Source of the DNA: Morinoia aosen
Taxonomy: Eukaryota > Arthropoda > Malacostraca > Amphipoda > Talitridae
Direction: 5' to 3'
Assembly (NCBI GenBank): GCA_030386875.1
Contig: CM059563.1
Location: 13,844,001-13,908,000 of the forward strand
Length of the DNA stretch: 64,000 bases
Shown in pieces: positions 12,550-24,195 of the stretch (the first letter of the stretch is position 1; the number at the start of each line of letters is the position of its first letter). Made by a program: the position numbers and the translations under genes. The notes under the pieces are model-generated. The model made no database searches, was not told the DNA's origin, and worked only from the letters and a program-made list of their open reading frames with translations.

Positions 12550-13836
12550 TGTCGTGACCCTCTTTATTTTGTCTCGCTGAGGTCACGGTCTTCATTTTTC
12601 TCTGCCGTTATTCTTTGTTGCGATGCATGATATTTTTCCATGTGATATTATTAGTCGTGACATTAAGATTATTCGTCACTATTCATATATTTTCTACTTG
12701 GTAATATCAAGGTAGCTGCCACCAATACAGGGTTTCTGTATAAATATTTAATTCAATCTTCGGTGAGCGTTACGAGCGACTTAAGGCCATAAATTAATCG
12801 TGCATTCTAGCCGTGTTTCCTGGCTTCAAACATTATTACTTTCCTTCTGAATCATATCATCCTCCTTTCCTAACTATCTAAAGGATATGAAGAACACAAG
12901 GACATTAAAGAAATTCGCTATTGGACACAGGAAAATATTGAGACATTAATCATCGAAAATACGCATTAATTGAACGCACGCGATCTACGCATTCACATCC
13001 TAATATACTCAGAAGCTTGAGTGGGGACTGGGATTTGACATGAAATCAGAGGGAAACTTATCTTGAGATTTGGAGATTGGTCTCGCAGTCTGAATGTCGC
13101 CTGGCTGGCGCGCTGGAGCAAGGCCGCCATGTTTTGTTGAGGGCAGAGAGACCAGGTTGATGGCTCCGACAGTTAGCAGTCTAGATTGGCAATCTCTAAT
13201 TTACGTTAAATTGGCACTGCGGTTGAGTATTCCTGAAGTAAATCACTTTCGAGCGAATGAGGGCACAGATGTTCTAGGATGACTTGAAATAGTGGATTTA
13301 AGAGGCAAGCCTCGACCCATCTGGGCCGGGGTTGATAATTTGAGCTCGTACGTGACCGTTCTCGTTCGTCTTCCTCGCCCGACTGACGCTCTCTCCCTCT
13401 GAGTCCCTCGGCCTCAGGCAACCCGCCTCTGGCGTCACCTTGAGGTGCCAACTTTGAATAACATCCTAACAAGGTTACCAATAAGAACGTGATATATCCC
13501 TACTATCGAATAGAAAACATACATCATTAACCTTACCCTCATTACTATATAAAAATCCCCACAAACAATGTTATACATATTAATTAAAGCAAATGAAGAC
13601 ATCCGTTGAGGTTCTTGGCATCTTCGGCTGGCGTGATCGTTCGCTACTTGTATCGGCGACGTTCGAACGTTGTTCCTGAAGAGTCGATTGTTCTAGAATT
13701 CAACGATGTGATGCTTTCTCGCAGAAATCAGGCTTAATATTCGGTCTTTTGAATCATTTTTGAATAAGTCGTTGGCCGGACGATTATTCTGATCCTTAGC
13801 GATGTTCCGTACACAGTTATGCGGAGAAGCATAACA
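12550..13836. repeat. right LTR (1287 bp)
   Basis: Near-identical partner of 8561-9847, with the same TG...CA termini. The flanking bases after it are AAAAATTC. Confidence 0.85.
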
Positions 13837-14217
13837 AAAAATTCATTGTTCATCTATATTAATTAGATGGAACAGGTTAACAAAAGACGTATAAAAACAC
13901 AGGCCTCGATCTCAGGAGTCATCTTGAGCATCTGAGACAACACAAAGCACACAAGACGATTTAATAAAAGGAAACAAATGTGTTACAATACAGACAATGC
14001 AACTACCAGCGGGAAACTAAATCGAGTCTCATTTAAAACCGGTTCCTCTTCGATAGTGAAAAGTGGTTCTGAAATACGGAGATCTGTTTGACTATAAATA
14101 GTTGCAATTACGTGCAAATCACACAACAGAGCGGAAAGTCGCATTTGTGAACACGTGAGCGCAGCGCAGCCTGCACGGGAGCTGCTAGGGGAGGTTGTGC
14201 GGCGGCTCTGGCCCGCC

Positions 14218-14308
14218 TTCTGTGAGGGTCCGGTGTACTGTGATGGTCCGGTGTACTGTAAGGGTCCGGTATACTGTGAGGGTCCGGTGTACTGTGAGGG
14301 CCCGACTC
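14218..14308 (+). repeat. 18-bp minisatellite
   Basis: Five units of TGTGAGGGTCCGGTGTAC. Confidence 0.85.
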
Positions 14309-14580
14309 TTGGGCCCAGTTCTACCTATTTTTATTCGAGGTGGGATAAAAATATCCATGAAAGATCGCATCCCAAGGGAAGACTCACTCCTAATTCATTT
14401 AACTGTTTACAAAAAAATGTAACCGACGATGCACTAAAAAAAGAATTTGAAAAAACTACAACAAAATTTTCAACAATGACTGAGTCAAACCATTCCAAAA
14501 TCTGAATGAGCAACTAAGTAATCTCAATATAGTTCAATAGTCTCGTGCAGAGACTATGGAAATATATTCTATATCAAAAA

Positions 14581-14608
14581 ATCAAAATGCACAAATGTGC
14601 ATTTTGAT
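14581..14608. other. perfect 28-bp palindrome
   Basis: ATCAAAATGCACA, AA, TGTGCATTTTGAT: two perfect 13-bp arms around 2 bases. Confidence 0.8.
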
Positions 14609-14629
14609 GGCGCTCATTGACTGCTCATG

Positions 14630-14690
14630 TTGACCGAGAACGTGAATCACGGGTTATCTATCCCACTAGACCATAGAGTTGCAATTATGT
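14630..14690 (-). repeat. tRNA(Glu)-like fragment
   Basis: On the minus strand TATGGTCTAGTGG (14663-14675) matches the D-arm/A-box of eukaryotic tRNA-Glu. It continues GATAGATAACCCGTGATTCA, then TCTCGGTCAAC where a T-arm would be. Acceptor-stem pairing is not preserved, so this is a pseudogene or SINE head, not a working tRNA. Confidence 0.4.
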
Positions 14691-16316
14691 GTCAAATTTA
14701 ATGTAAATACATTGTAAACAAAGGGGTATTCACCTCAAACGTTCATTCTACTAACCACATAAGTGTAGCTATCATGTAACGTTCGTATTCACTGCGAATA
14801 TGAAGGCAGAGTTACCTACAAATATTCGTAATAGCTGCCAACACGAAGTCATTCATCAAAAACGTTCACAAATATACTAGATTCATGAACATAGTCACCC
14901 TTAAACTTTTATGCTTACTTACTTAAAATGCGACTGCAGTTCAGCTTTTTACTCTTCAATCGCAGTTAAACCCATCTGAAGCAATATTACGAACCGATGT
15001 GCAGTATGGCTTCACTTGTCTTGCTTTTGAAAACAGAGCACATGAAAGAAATAAAAAACACTCTTTTTTATATATTTTTCTGGATCTCGTGCCCGCTCCG
15101 TCCATTTGTAGTGGTACAAGCGTGAGCCACTTGATGTCTCAATTTACTTTCACCGTTGGATTAATGTAAGTTCATGCAATTACACCAATTTCCATGTGCT
15201 TCGTGAAACGCTGTTAATTCGACATCAAATTAGACATTAGTGTTGGAGGAAATCGAAAGATGATGCAGCAGCCGGTCTCAAATCAATGCCTTCGCTCACG
15301 CGTTGCTTCAGTGTTGCTATGCTAAATTCGTTCTTATGTCAAATAACGTGTCTCAATGTCAGTGAATGTATTCATTTAACTGAGCGTTCGTTTGCTTAGT
15401 AATTTAACTTGATGCCTTATTCTCACAGTACGTGACGGGAGCTCGGTCCAATTTTCCGACTCGGGCACGAACCTAACGAAATTCCGTCTTCTTTTCCTTT
15501 AAATCACGCGTGTTTGTGTGTGTGTGTAGGTTCCATGCAAGCATGGTATCCCTCATTAGAAAACCTCTAAAAATATAATATCTGGGAAACCGCTTCATTT
15601 TATGTGCTTTTAACGAGTATTAGCTGGATCGAAATTCACTTGCCGGAAGAACCTGTTTTCTGGTAATGTTTTTATCATCATCGTTGTTATTTTTTCCTGT
15701 GACCTGGAAGAGCTTCATTTGCGGACGTATTCGGGAATGCCTGCCTGCTGGTTGTGGTAGAAATTGGGGCTGTCAAAAAACAGCTAATATGAAGTTAATT
15801 CTTCATATTATTGCAACACATTCGAAAAAATCTTCTTGCACGTTCGAATTAAGTTTAAATTCTGCATGAGGAAAGGATTCACGCAGTTGAAAAATACTCG
15901 TACATTCCACATATTTTCCATTTTTTATTTTCACGTAAATTACTCCATTCATGAGTAACTCTTCATCCAAAAATTACACGTAGGATGTGCATGTAGATCA
16001 AGTACTTTACTTTAAAAATCATTAATGTATAACACATCATCTGCCTATTAACCTGGTGAACAGTAAAACTTCCTCTGAAGAGGCGAACGAAGTTCTCGTA
16101 TGTAAGAGAAAACTGTGAAACACATTTGCTTGCGTACCGTAACACTTTCTTTGGCGCTCACTGAGAGGCATATTTTCATGATAGTCAGCACGCTACAGGC
16201 TCTTGCTGGCTACTTGGTGAAAATAACTTCGCGTACCGGGTATCTCCACGCATGAAAATGCTGAGTCAGTTTTGATGCAAGTGCCTTCGTAAATACTTCC
16301 TGTGCCATTTATTGGC

Positions 16317-16485
16317 AGAGCTGCAACACTATGGGCAGAGCTGCAACACTATGGGCAGAGCTGCAACACTATGGTTACAGCTGTAACACTATGGTTACAG
16401 CTGTAACATTATGGTTACAGCTGTAACACTGTGGTTACAGCTGTAACACTATGGTTACAGCTGTAACGCTAAGCTCACAACCGCA
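16317..16485 (+). repeat. 20-bp E-box-containing array
   Basis: Three GGGCAGAGCTGCAACACTAT units are followed by about five GGTTACAGCTGTAACACTAT units. The second type contains the perfect palindrome TTACAGCTGTAA with an E-box CAGCTG. Confidence 0.85.
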
Positions 16486-17234
16486 ATGCTCATCGTTATA
16501 GGTGCAACATATATTTCAAAATTTTAACATTAAAGAGATTTTCCGAGCATTTCTGTTCAAGATTGTTTTACTTATAGTCATACGTGAAACACTTTTGTTC
16601 ATTTCTGTAAGCTTTACGTTTATATTGGTGGTATTAATAGCTAAGCCTGTAGTATTTACTGGCTAAAGGGTAACATTATTGTTATTGTTGTGAGATCCAT
16701 GGCCATAGTCGTAACAATTATGAGTAGAACTGTAACAGTTATGGTGTATAACTGTCCTATTTGTGGTTAGAATTGTAATGTAGTCATTGCTGCAATATTT
16801 ACAGCCAAAACTGTGACAGACATAACCGCAAGATATTTTTCCTCTGATGTACAAGATTCATCGAAAAAAACTTTAGTGAATTTGAGTGATGCTTCATTAA
16901 CTGACCACATGCCTTGCGGTGAGTGCAGCACCGTTTGAGGCCTCTTCCCCCAGCAAAATGTTCACATAATACGGTAATTGCTCTTAAATTATCATAAATC
17001 AAACCGAGACGCTATGAATTGTACATCGAAGCATTCAGAAACTACGAAAGATGTGAGTGATTTCCTATGTCCTTCAGTAAGGACGGTGGTCGATATGGAG
17101 TTAGGCAAACTTTTTTAGTTCGTATGAACTCTCGAATGCCCATCGCTTGCTTATATGCTCTCGTTGAACACAGCGGTGGTATTTGGTGGCGACAGTTGGT
17201 GTGACGTGCGCTGCATACGTACCACTTGTCCCGT

Positions 17235-17330
17235 ACGTGCTTCGTGCACGTGCCATCTAGTGTGTTGTGCACGTGTTATGCACATGCATTGTGCACGTCT
17301 TACGTGCGTGCATTATACACGTGTCACGTA
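17235..17330. repeat. degenerate GTGCACGT repeat with three CACGTG E-boxes
   Basis: CACGTG occurs at 17247, 17270 and 17318 within degenerate GTGCACGTGTTATGCAC-type units. Function unknown. Confidence 0.55.
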
Positions 17331-17409
17331 CGAGCGTTGCACACATGTTCTCTTCTTGCGCAATGCGCGTGACACATGTGAGAAACCAGTTTCCTGCTGA
17401 TGTCAAAGT

Positions 17410-18252
17410 GCCGCGACCGCCACACTTCACGCCACGACAGCCACACTTCAAGCCACGACACCCACACTTTACGCCACAACAGCCACACTTTACGCCACAA
17501 CAGCCACACTTCTCGCCATAACATCCACACTTCACGCCATGACACCCACACTTCACTCCACGACACCCACACTTCACGCCACGACAGCCACACTTCATGC
17601 CACGACAGCCACACTTCACGCCACGACAGCCATAATTCACGCCACGACAGCCACACTTCACGCCACGACAGCCACACTTCACGCCACGACAGCCACACTT
17701 CACGCCATAACAGCCACACTTCACGCCATAACAGCCACACTTCACGCCATAACAGCCACACTTCATGCCATAACAGCCACACTTCATGCCAAGACACCCA
17801 CACTTCACGCCACGACACCCACACTTCACGCCAAAACACCCGCACTTCATGCCACAACACCCGCACTTCACGCCACGACACCCAAACTTCACGCCACAAG
17901 AGCCACACTTCACGCCATAACACCCGCACTTCACGCCACAACACCCGCACTTCACGCCACGACACCCAAACTTCACGCCACAAGAGCCACACTTCACGCC
18001 ATAACACCCGCACTTCACGCCACAACACCCGCACTTCATGCCACAACACCCGCACTTCACGCCACGACACCCAAACTTCACGCCACAAGAGCCACACTTC
18101 ACGCCATAACACCCGCACTTCATGCCACAACACCCGCACTTCACGCCATAACAGCCACACTTCATGCCATAACAGCCACACTTCATGCCAAGACACCCAC
18201 ACTTCACGCCACAACACCCGCACTTCACGCCACAACAGCCACACGTCATGCC
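17410..18252. repeat. 21-bp satellite in ss intron 1
   Basis: About 40 units of CCACACTTCACGCCACGACAG. Because 21 is a multiple of three and the unit lacks stops, both strands stay open for 240-350 codons (VKCGCRG or HTSRHDS repeats); these are not believed to be genes. A four-to-five-unit higher-order block recurs, marked by CCCAAACTTC near 17881, 17965 and 18070. Read on the minus strand about 26 units carry TGGCGTGAAG, which fits the AhR/ARNT core TNGCGTG. Much variation is CACGCC to CATGCC or CACGAC to CACAAC, as expected from CpG decay. Confidence 0.9.
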
Positions 18253-18769
18253 ACACACGCTTGACACATCCTCAATGCGTTCCGTCACCTTTGTTGGAAT
18301 CACGGCTTTGGTTTTGAATTTGATTCTTACAGTTATTGTTGTTGACGCCTGTCCACATCATTCCTGCTGTTAGCATGTCCGTCCGTGCCATTCCTATTGT
18401 TTTTGCATCCGTGTCATTCCTACTGCTTACTTCTCTTTTGTCGCGCAACTCCACCAAAAACATTAGCGTAAATTTTCCCTGTTTCTATTATATTTTGAAA
18501 TATATATTTCCTAAAAATCCAGCTTGTCATCTGCGCTTATTTCATTTATATTGTTACTATTACTAAAGCCAGTCGTTTTACTCTCCGTCGAAGAATATAA
18601 TGCGACGACAATAATGAACCTCTGTTTCCTCCTCATGTGCATTCTTCCAAACCGTCCGTTTATCGAAGTTATTTAAAATAAAGAATGGCAAAACAGAAAC
18701 ACTGGCTCGACCACAAAAGGCCCAACATGTCTGGGCTCCTCAAATTTTTCTGTTACATCCATTTAGAGT

Positions 18770-18925
18770 TTTTCACGAGCGAGGATCCTGTAAGTAAGGC
18801 GAGCAGCGAGCATTACATATCTCGTGGCCGCCCTATGCAAGGCTCCAGCCACCGCAGAGGGTCCAACCCACGCCCCGCGGAGGCGAAATCGGCGTTGTAC
18901 GAGTTACCTAATGCATGATATCACA
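18770..18925 (+). repeat. possible dispersed-repeat fragment
   Basis: This GC-rich stretch reads RGSNPRPAEAKSALYELPNA in one frame, a kind of string that recurs as a spurious translation of arthropod repeats. Its B-box-like GGGTCCAACCC hints at a pol III origin. Family unknown. Confidence 0.25.
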
Positions 18926-19064
18926 GCTTCGTTTTTGTGCCCTCCTCCTCTTTTTGCTTCGACTTCGCGGCCGTGCTGTGATGGATAAATTACCGTCCAG
19001 TCATCAGGTAATGGCAGGCTGTGTGAATTTCCATTAGCTGAGGTGGGCCTCGCTACGGCCGGCG

Positions 19065-19292
19065 GACGGACGGATGGATAGGTGGATGGACAGATGGACA
19101 GACGGACGGGTAGACGGACAGACGGATCGACGTACAGAGGGATGGACGGATGGATAGTTGGGCGGAAGAACTGACGGACGATAGACGGATGGACGCACAG
19201 ACGTATTGACGGACGGATGGATGGACGGACGAATGGATGGACAGGCGGATGGATGGAAGAACAGACGGGAGGACAGGCGGTCGGACAGTAAC
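19065..19292 (+). repeat. GGAC/GGAT tetranucleotide array
   Basis: Degenerate GGACGGATGGACAGAC repeats. The minus frame across it is a Pro/Ser-rich artefact. Confidence 0.85.
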
Positions 19293-20204
19293 GCATGAGA
19301 AGACGAGTGGGACCCCGTTCCAATGGGCCGTGTGAACTGAATTTATTGAGGAAATGCTTTAATTTTGGCGCCTATTAGGACCATAAGTTCGGAGCCACGC
19401 ATAATCAACTGGAAACTCAACAGGAGCTTATTCGTAGTACTGAAATTTTTGTGACTTTATTTTCTACGTCACATTCCTTGATTTTTGTTTTGAACTCCAC
19501 ACGAGTTATTAATCAATGTTCAAATTAACGAAAATTTTCGCGGATGAAAGGCTCGTCGTCAAGCAACCAGCGCTCCATAGCGAGCTTTTGACTATTCATC
19601 AGCTAATGACGCTCGTCTCAGGACTAATTATTCATAAATTTATTGTTATTTTTATCGGCTCAATGCCCTTATCTTGTTGGTATTTTATTGGCTGCATATT
19701 TTGTCAAAAAAAAACTCGATATAAAAAGGAGTAGCTGCGCTTATCATACCAGAAAGCTATTATCTAGAGGGGTCTTTTGAAGATGGGCCAACACAAAGCT
19801 GGTGTTTGTTGGATACGCGTCGGTTTTTTCGAATGTTTACTTCCAAAATCGATGTCTTCTTTCCTCCTTGACTTTAAAAATGATCTTAATTGTTATCATT
19901 TGTTGAATGAAATTGTTTTGAATTATGACAGAAGACATATCGGAAAATTTGTGATTTTTTCAGCGAATGCGATTCTGACTACTGACAAAACAGCGATATC
20001 TGGTTAGATTAACTTAGGTCGTGCGGGGTGACCTCACACGCCTCATATCCTTCACGCCAGCCCACACTTGTGTCGTATGTCGACCTAGACTCTTGGTGCC
20101 AATTAAAACATCTTTGTCAACATCTACTTCCAATATTGACTGTTATGTCACGCAACACCCCGGTATCTTAGACTTCCTATATTGGCCTAAACACTTTAGA
20201 TTGG

Positions 20205-20470
20205 CCCAGACCCCCTACATTGGCCCAGACCCCCTACATTGGTCCAGACCCCCTACATTGGCCCAGACCCCCTACATTGGCCCAGACCCCCTACATTGGC
20301 CCAGACCCCCTACATTGGCCCAGACCCCCTACATTGTCCCAGACCCCCTACATTGGCCAGGACCTCCTATATTGGCCCAGACCCCCTATATTGGCCCAGA
20401 CCTATTTTGGCCCAGACCCCCTATGTTGTCCCAGACGTTCACGATAAAGACCCCTACATTGGCCCAGACC
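20205..20470 (+). repeat. 19-bp minisatellite
   Basis: About 14 units of TACATTGGCCCAGACCCCC, with TATATTGG variants at the 3' end. The minus strand has alternating GGGGG and GGG runs. Confidence 0.9.
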
Positions 20471-21284
20471 CCCCGCCACCCCACAAGACGACCCAGGTGC
20501 CAGGACCCCACCACACCGCCACGCTACGCTCGCATATCTCCCTGGGGCTGTCGAGCAAAAATGAGGAGCTTCATCGGTGCATGAGACGGGCGACTGACAG
20601 CTCTCCTGTCTGCCCAGCTTACGGAGGAGCTTTTTGTGACTTTCTGGCCGACGCGACGAAACGCGTCCCGCCCATCTCAGTCCGACTCAAATTATGAAGA
20701 TATTCACTTTGAACTTGGTTGCGTTTCAATTGATATGGAGAGTTGGTTTTCGAGGACGGTTGCGAGTTCTGCTTCGTGGAGTGTTAGATTACGTGGTCCG
20801 TTGCGCGTGTTGGAAGCTCCAGGTGATGCTTGGTGTTTGTTTTGTGTTGGTTGTCACTGATTTTATTATTATTTTGTAGTTGTCTCGATTATCAGCGGTT
20901 TTCCTCTCAGCATTTTGATTCCAGGATCCGATGTTTGGTACAGTCTAATTCCAACGCCTCGTCAAGGCTCACTTTCTGATGATATCGTACATTTCCATGT
21001 ATTTTACGTACCAGGGAAATCCTGGTAAGCAGATGTACCATAAATAATGGAAATAATACTTATTCTGAGAACAAAGTTCAACTGGAAAACGCAGAGATTG
21101 GAAATACTGACTGCGTGGTGGTCAGATCTTGCCAGGCGGGTAGGGTAGAGGAGAATTTTACTTTTTTGTGCGTGGCAGTCGACAGAAAGATGCTGAAGTA
21201 GAACGCTCGGATTGCCTTCCCTGTGCTTTTTTCCCTCTATTACAAGATCAGAAATACACTGATTTTCAACCCATCCAGCAACCC

Positions 21285-21575
21285 TTCATGAGCACTGGGA
21301 TACTATTAGGTTACCTCAGCTACGGATAGGCCTTCGGACTTTTGTCTTTCTTGCCCACTTTGCTTCTTTCCATTTTCAAAACTTCTCTACTATCTCTTTT
21401 TGACTTGTTTTCCTCTTGCTTCGTAACTTACTATTTGTATGCGCTGTGTATCCTGTATGGGAACACAACTTGTGAATAGATTTTATGTTTTCTACAGTCC
21501 ATGCGAAGTGGTCCCTTCTCTACGTTCTCTTGAGCTCGTCGTTTTTTCTGGCTAGGGAGTCTTAAGGTAACTAAT
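21285..21575 (+). repeat. unnamed dispersed family, copy 3
   Basis: It contains GATAGGCCTTCGGACTTTTG, a T/C-rich middle, TATGGGAACACAACTTGTG and CTAGGGAGTCTTAAGG in the family order. Confidence 0.5.
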
Positions 21576-21601
21576 GTTATAATAATAATTCAAACTACCA
21601 A

Positions 21602-21815
21602 TTTAACCCAACGTGCGCTACCGGTGGCCACGAAGAGAATTTTCATAATGGTGCTGAACGACCACTAGTCACAAACTCAATTTTCATAAATACTTAGTTA
21701 AAGCTTAAAGAAGACACTCTCTTGTTAATGTTTGTCATTTTCAAAATTACTTCTTACTAATGACTTTAAATTTGAATTGAATACAAGTTTAATAAATAGC
21801 TGTCAAAGTATTAAG
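21602..21815 (+). mobile_element. piggyBac-like MITE copy A
   Basis: It shares the core CCGGTGG..CACG..., TTTTCATAATGGTGCTGA, ACTAGTCACAAACTCAATTT and AATTTTCATAAATACTT with three other copies. The right end CTGTCAAAGTATTAA matches the family terminus AGTCAAAGTGTTAA. The left end is degenerate. Confidence 0.55.
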
Positions 21816-23454
21816 TAGTGCTATTATATTAATTATCATTATTCCCGTCATCCCGTATTGTTCTCGTCGTATAGAGTCGCAGTTGTAAATTCTATGTCGT
21901 AACCCTTCTGATTTTGTGAACAAACTTGATATGATCTCTAATCTCTAGATTCTTCAAGACATTTTATGTCTCTGCAGCGTCATGAGATGTCGTAACCCAA
22001 CCTATTTTTGAGCTCATTTTTGTACTCATCATGTCAAGCATCTTATTTTGTCAGTTATTGTTCCCATGATGGTAGTTGCAACTTATAGTCCATTGATTCG
22101 TAGTTTCTTTTCCAACGCTGCTCTAAATTCTGCCGAGGCGTAACCCTCCGAGTTTTGTGGACGAACTTGGCTGTATTTAATCTGTGTATCCTCGTTATGC
22201 TTTGAGTAATTCATCGAGAATTGAGCTGTTACACGACAAATCCTAAGATTGTACGATGTGCAACTCTCAAAAGCAGAAGCGCGTCGCTCTTGTTACGACT
22301 ACACTGTTACAACTACACTATTGCGACTACACTGCAGATGTAGGCACATCACCTGCTCAGTTACAGCGACGCCTGATCTGAGAATGGGCAGATGAAATTT
22401 TCGGACCAGCGAACAGTTTTTCCTAAATTAAAATAGGATTGTGGGAGTAACAGCGCTCTGTTTGTGATCACCATCTTTTGGTTTGTGAAGTTAATGCAGT
22501 TTTCCCTTTTTTGAGCTTGTCCCGTGGGCCGAATCATTTTACGAGCTGGATAAATTTAGTTGGAAATCTCTGTTGCTAGTGCGTACCTGTTTAACAGACT
22601 GATGTTTTCCGCTGTTTAATTGTGATCATTTTTTAGTAATCCCTATGGAGGACGTTCACTTACGGACTTAATATTAAGTACTAGTCTTGTTCATCAAGTC
22701 ATGTTCGTGTGGTCGTGTTTTTTTTTGTAGTCAAAGGTGATTCGAGGACCATCGTCTGCTCAAACGAAGCAAATTTTCAGACAAAATTTCATATCAGGAC
22801 TTTGCCCTTGTACTACAAAAAAAAGTTTTATTTGTAAACCTCAAATCTTATATTCATCATTCATTATTTAATGCAGAAATAATCGTAACTGCTTCATATC
22901 ACCGGTCCCTGGCGCGTTAAAAAATGCCACTTCGCTCTATTAGACTGCTGTAGAAGTACCGCTTCAAAACATCCAATGAAATGATTTTGAAGGGTATTGT
23001 CTAACACTATATCCGTCCTCATGGCAGCGAGTATGGATAGCTCATGAGTTCACTACAAAGCAAAATTTTTTCTGATTTCTGTATCTTTTATTGCCGCATT
23101 TATTCCTTCCTCTCTACACTTGTACACACATTGCACCTCTTCCACTCTCTCACTTCGTTTGTTCCCTTCCTCATGACTTTTATCTTCCTCAGCACTCCTC
23201 TCGTTCTTTTTAAATTCTTTTTATTGTTTCTAAACATTCCTTTTCTCCCATCTACTCCTCTTTCTTCCAAGTTTCTTCTATTTATTCCCCATCTCCCATA
23301 CCTTCCCACCTCCTCTTTCAGCTCCCATACCGTCCAACGCCCTCCCCCAGCCCCCACACCACCGAAGACTCCCCCTGACGGGCTAATTATTGGTGAGCTC
23401 GACACACTAATCTGCGTCGCAGTGCGCCCTCGGCTCCCCCATACGGCCGTGTGT

Positions 23455-23795
23455 GTGTGTGTGTGTGTGCCGTGATGTGTGTACCTTCTGTGTGCTGAGT
23501 TTAGTGCTGTGTGTGTTTTCTGTGTGCTGAGTTGTTTGGTGTTATGTGTACTTTCTGTGTGCTAAGTTGTTTGGTGTTGTGTGTACCTTCTGTGTGCTGA
23601 GTTGTTGGGTGCTGTGTGCACCATCTGTGTGCTTCGTTGTTGGGTGCTGTGTGTACCTTAGTGCTGAGTGGTTTGGTGTTGTATGTACTTTCTGTGTGCT
23701 GAGTTGTTGGGTGTTGTGTGTACCTTCTGTGTGCTGAGTTGTTGGGTGCTGTGTGCACCATCTGTGTGCTGAGTTGTTAGGTGTTGTGTGTTGCA
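23455..23795 (+). repeat. 35-bp minisatellite
   Basis: About nine units of ACCTTCTGTGTGCTGAGTTG plus TTGGGTGTTGTGTGT. Confidence 0.85.
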
Positions 23796-23809
23796 AAGGT
23801 GCTGACTGT

Positions 23810-23837
23810 GGCCCAGACCCCCTATGGGGTCTGGGCC
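23810..23837. other. perfect hairpin built from the 20.2-kb monomer
   Basis: GGCCCAGACCCC, CTAT, GGGGTCTGGGCC: 12-bp perfect arms. The left arm is the core of the 19-bp monomer found 3.4 kb upstream. Confidence 0.8.
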
Positions 23838-23984
23838 TGAAAATATTTTACCTTGTACGCTGAAATCTATTTCAAAAAAGCTATGAAACAATTATAATGC
23901 TTTGCATTTATGCCGGTACGTAAATGAGCAATACACTCGATGGTACACATATGTCGCATTTCACAGCAGGCTAATACGTCGGTC

Positions 23985-24195
23985 GCGATGTGAACCGCCA
24001 GTGTACACGGAGGGGATTTTCATAATTGCTGACCGACCTGCTGTCAGAAACTTACTTTTTATAAGTACTTAATTAATGCTAAATAAAGGCACGATTCCGT
24101 TAATGTTTGCTATTTTTAAAATCGCTCACTACAATTCACTACAAATTTGAGGTGAACATTGAACTTCAGTTGAGCCCTTGGCATGTCAAGGCATT
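23985..24195 (+). mobile_element. piggyBac-like MITE copy B (degenerate)
   Basis: This is the most diverged copy: GTACACGGAGGGGATTTTCA, TAATTGCTGACCGACC, then TTAATGTTTGCTATTTTTAA, ending TGTCAAGGCATTGT. Confidence 0.45.

Larger units (their letters stand above)
8561..13836. mobile_element. complete non-autonomous LTR retrotransposon
   Basis: Two collinear 1287-bp copies (8561-9847 and 12550-13836, offset exactly 3989, no indels) bracket a 2.7-kb interior. Both begin TGTCGTGACC and end GCATAACA, the TG...CA ends of LTRs. Flanks are AAAA on both sides, compatible with a 4-bp target duplication but ambiguous in an A run. The interior has no recognisable gag, protease, reverse transcriptase or integrase, so the element would need help to move (LARD-like). 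Orientation is unresolved. A TATATAAAA box at 9557-9565 favours plus, while a TGGCGGCTGAGCGG primer-binding-like site 2 nt inside the right LTR (12534-12547) favours minus. Confidence 0.85.

Noticed and set aside
9105..13481. Two identical pairs of small open frames suggesting a duplicated gene
   Set aside because: They lie inside the paired LTRs and have no recognisable domain; the duplication is that of the LTRs.
14630..14690. Functional tRNA gene on the minus strand
   Set aside because: Only the D-arm is well conserved; the acceptor stem and T-arm do not pair.
17257..18317. Open frames of 240-350 codons on both strands (Cys/Gly, His/Ser or Trp/Val repeats)
   Set aside because: They follow the 21-bp satellite period and are open in several frames at once; no promoter, flanking domain or codon bias supports a protein.
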